A stretch of 64,000 bases of DNA, from assembly GCF_040412425.1 (NCBI RefSeq), contig NC_089753.1:45734429-45798428 (forward strand), given 5' to 3'. The notes under the pieces were generated by a model. The model was not told the origin of the DNA and ran no database searches. It worked only from the letters and a program-made list of their open reading frames with translations. The stretch is from Macrobrachium rosenbergii (lineage: Eukaryota > Arthropoda > Malacostraca > Decapoda > Palaemonidae). Below, piece after piece: positions 61,471 to 64,000 of this stretch. How positions within the stretch are numbered: position 1 is the stretch's first letter; each line of letters starts with the position of its first letter. The position numbers and the translations under genes are program-made.

Positions 61471-64000
61471 GATAATGTAACAATACAGTCGCTCAACACA
61501 GTGGACGCTACTGTTCTGCAAAACAAGTACTACTGTAGCATGTACTAGTATTTGGTGTGGAGAAACTAAAGGCACTAATGGAAGTTCTCTTTTAAATTAG
61601 ACCTTACAGCACATGGCCAAACAAATCTTCCAATGATGGTCCAAATCACTATTACCACTGGTGGAACAAAGGAAACCACTGCTTCAAGCAATCCTATCTA
61701 GAGGATAAAGATCCTTTCAGGGTGCTAACATTTGCACGTGAAAACAAAACCAGATGCATGCAGCTGCAGCACTACCATCATCTCTCTATATGAAAACAGC
61801 CTTAAGGACAATACTGTGCTTAGTTTTCTGTCATTAAACAGTATTCTTGAAATGTTGCAAAAATAATATACAGAATCATTCAGCAGAATCGCCTACTAAA
61901 GTGAATCATAGAGTGGGAAAACATCCAAAAAGTTAGTTTTGCCAGGAAAGCCAACATTTTGGGTAAGAGTGGTCAAGTATGACACTGGGCCCTACCTGGC
62001 AGAATGTAGGGGTCTTTATTATCCTGGATCCTACTTAACTAATTGCAGCAATGGTATTTACAAGACTGCATCCTAACCTAACCTAAGACACTATGTGGTC
62101 AGGGGTGAATGGATACACCTTAACCTTAGCCAAAAACTGTACCTTTCCTGGCCTAACCTAACCCAGTTTGCCCAATCCTAACTGGCCAGGATGGCTTTGC
62201 TCCCTCTGGACCCCTCCCTTGGCATTAGATACACTTAACAATGGTTTGTCTTGAGTATGTTAAAACTGAAAGCCTTGGTTTATCATATGGAGGAGAGACT
62301 GCTATCCTTCTGACAGGTTACTTTGGTGGGGTATAGTTCTGGTACCTTTGAAAAGAAATGTAGCTATTCCCCAAGTTTTACTTAAAAAAAAAAGGGGGGG
62401 GGCTCTTAAGTGTGGTCTCAGAAAAGCAACACAAAGTTTTAACCCCTTACAAACCTTCACCAAACTTTCACAGCTCACTGAAGCCTGAAAATATACAACT
62501 GATAGCAGATCTAATATTATATTCCACTTAGTATCTAAACATCCTTCACATACCCTGGGAGAGTTATGAAAACATCCAAGATATATGTATTTACTCGGAG
62601 AAATCATTTAGTTTGAACTGGGTGAGCCATTACCTAACCATGACATCAATAAAAAGAGAATTGTACATACAAGATTTTGTGGCACTCAGGAGATCAGCAT
62701 TGACCTCACAGAAGTCAACCTAACTGAAGACATACAAAACAAATGAGAACTTAGAAAACTTATGAATCTTATAAACCTACATTAAACTTGAATATCTCAC
62801 TTTTTTATAACTTGCTTTCACTCCCCATAAGGAAAAACATGCCGTAGGTTAATCATCATAACACCACTAGTTATGAAAAATCACTAATCTTGGTTTTTTT
62901 AAACGCCTCTCTTGTGTTCTGTGCAAGGGCTAATTTACCAGTGCAGCATTGTTGTTTGCAATTCACTAATTTCTCTCTCTCTCCCCTATTTAAAATCAAC
63001 GCATTCTTCCACTCTCTAACTGTCAGATATAGCCTAAGGGTAGATGTAGGTTAGGTCATGTACCTATGTAAGCTGGGTGTACAAAAACTGAAGGATGTCA
63101 ATAAAATTAAAAGTTATGAATAAAAATAAATATAAAGTACAGTAAAATGAAAATATGAGCAGTTTATCTGTTTACAGAAGCAGAGATTGTAAAAAAAACG
63201 AAGGGAATAAAGGGCGAATGTAAATAAACAAAAACAAGTCTTAGGGGATACGACCCATAGAATTTTGAGAAAATCGTGAATCTCTGGTTCTGTAAGCAGA
63301 TAAACAGCTATTTTTTTCAGATTTATCAAAAAGTGGCTGCTGAAGAGCAAAAGCCCGTGCCAGGTTCCTAAGCCTTCACCCCACAAACAGTTGCGGTCAT
63401 AGTCGCACTACATTATTCGCAAATCACGTGTGGTTGAGAGCTTTATTCCCTTTGTTTTTATAGTCTCTGCTTATGTAAGCAGATAAACTGCTAATTTTTT
63501 GGCAATTATACTTCTGTTTACAGATCTGACGAAAGAAATTTAAAGTAGGAAAGAAAATTTAAACAAAACACAAAAGGGAGCAGTGAATTTGGATCCCTAA
63601 ACTGTATCTTATCGCTTTATTAAAAAATTAATGCATGAATAGCCTATTCCTACTACTTCCTAAATTAGCAACTGAACCTAAACTAATTCGTCTAAGTTTT
63701 TCTCAACCAGAATAGATTGTACTTCCTATGACCTTTGTCACACATATGAAACAATGTGACAAACCAATTAATCGAGCTTAGTCACAATTACGTTCAGGCA
63801 TAACTACTTGAACACCAACTGCAAGACCGTCCCGTTGACCGGCTCTCGATGCAAGGATCTTCACCTAATGCAGCAAGAAGAGCCACCCTAATAAACAATG
63901 AGACACCAATTATAGACTGATTATATAGTTTCATTAAAAACTATTTTTTACCATGTTTTACTTATAAATGCATGTTTATTTGAATTGATTTATTAAATAT
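61471..64000. other. Non-coding end of the window
   Basis: No gene recognised. 62060-62180 is rich in CCTAACC-type motifs (CTAACCTAACCTAAG, CCTAACCTAACCC), and there is a G-run at 62393-62401. Open frames of 90-101 codons at 62302-62607 and 63114-63386 (minus) show no motif and AT-driven composition. Confidence 0.45.

Noticed and set aside
62302..62607. 101-codon minus-strand open frame
   Set aside because: No homology recognised and no coding-like features. It spans a G-run and an A-run.

Overview
The window is AT-rich eukaryotic DNA from a large, repeat-loaded genome. Long (TC)n and (TA)n microsatellites, TAACC/TTAGG-type motifs, jockey/RTE-like LINE relics, a DIRS element, pogo and piggyBac-type elements and an arthropod-like 5S rRNA copy together suggest an arthropod, most likely a decapod crustacean. 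The taxon is inferred, not proven.

Only one host gene is well supported. It is the 3' end of a plus-strand C2H2 zinc-finger gene. An internal exon (11092-11361) and a terminal exon (35115-35366) are both phase 0 and are separated by a 23.75 kb intron. That intron splits the third zinc finger between its two zinc-binding histidines. Earlier exons were not found and probably lie upstream of the window. A long 3' UTR may run to a polyadenylation signal at 40541. A second in-phase candidate last exon lies inside the intron at 28809-28952.

Bases 1-11091 hold LINE relics (930-1870, 6560-7880, 8930-9850), short tandem duplications, and a composite repeat at 3500-5512 that contains a full-length 5S rRNA pseudogene and a telomere-motif insert. 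The big intron (11362-35114) holds a nested transposon complex at 13325-18997. There a pogo/Tigger-like element has been hit by a piggyBac-like MITE, a mariner-like MITE and an inverted second copy of itself, and every target site can still be read. The intron also carries a second mariner-like MITE, a DIRS reverse-transcriptase relic and a tRNA-derived SINE.

Bases 41685-48135 are a degenerate DIRS-like tyrosine-recombinase retrotransposon on the minus strand, with inverted terminal repeats. Its left repeat is interrupted by a SINE with a 15-bp target duplication. Further right are a hAT-type MITE (51301-51611), another SINE copy, and an inactivated IS630/Tc1/mariner-type transposase (56130-57270). 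Beyond that is a 3.4 kb zone (57386-60806) of TA arrays, an inverted satellite of 350-bp tRNA-derived units, and TA-target transposons lying within or beside TA arrays. A diverged inverted repeat pair (54765-55057 and 61147-61470) flanks the transposase and satellite zone. The last 2.5 kb shows nothing recognisable.

All family assignments come from reading motifs by eye; no database search was run.
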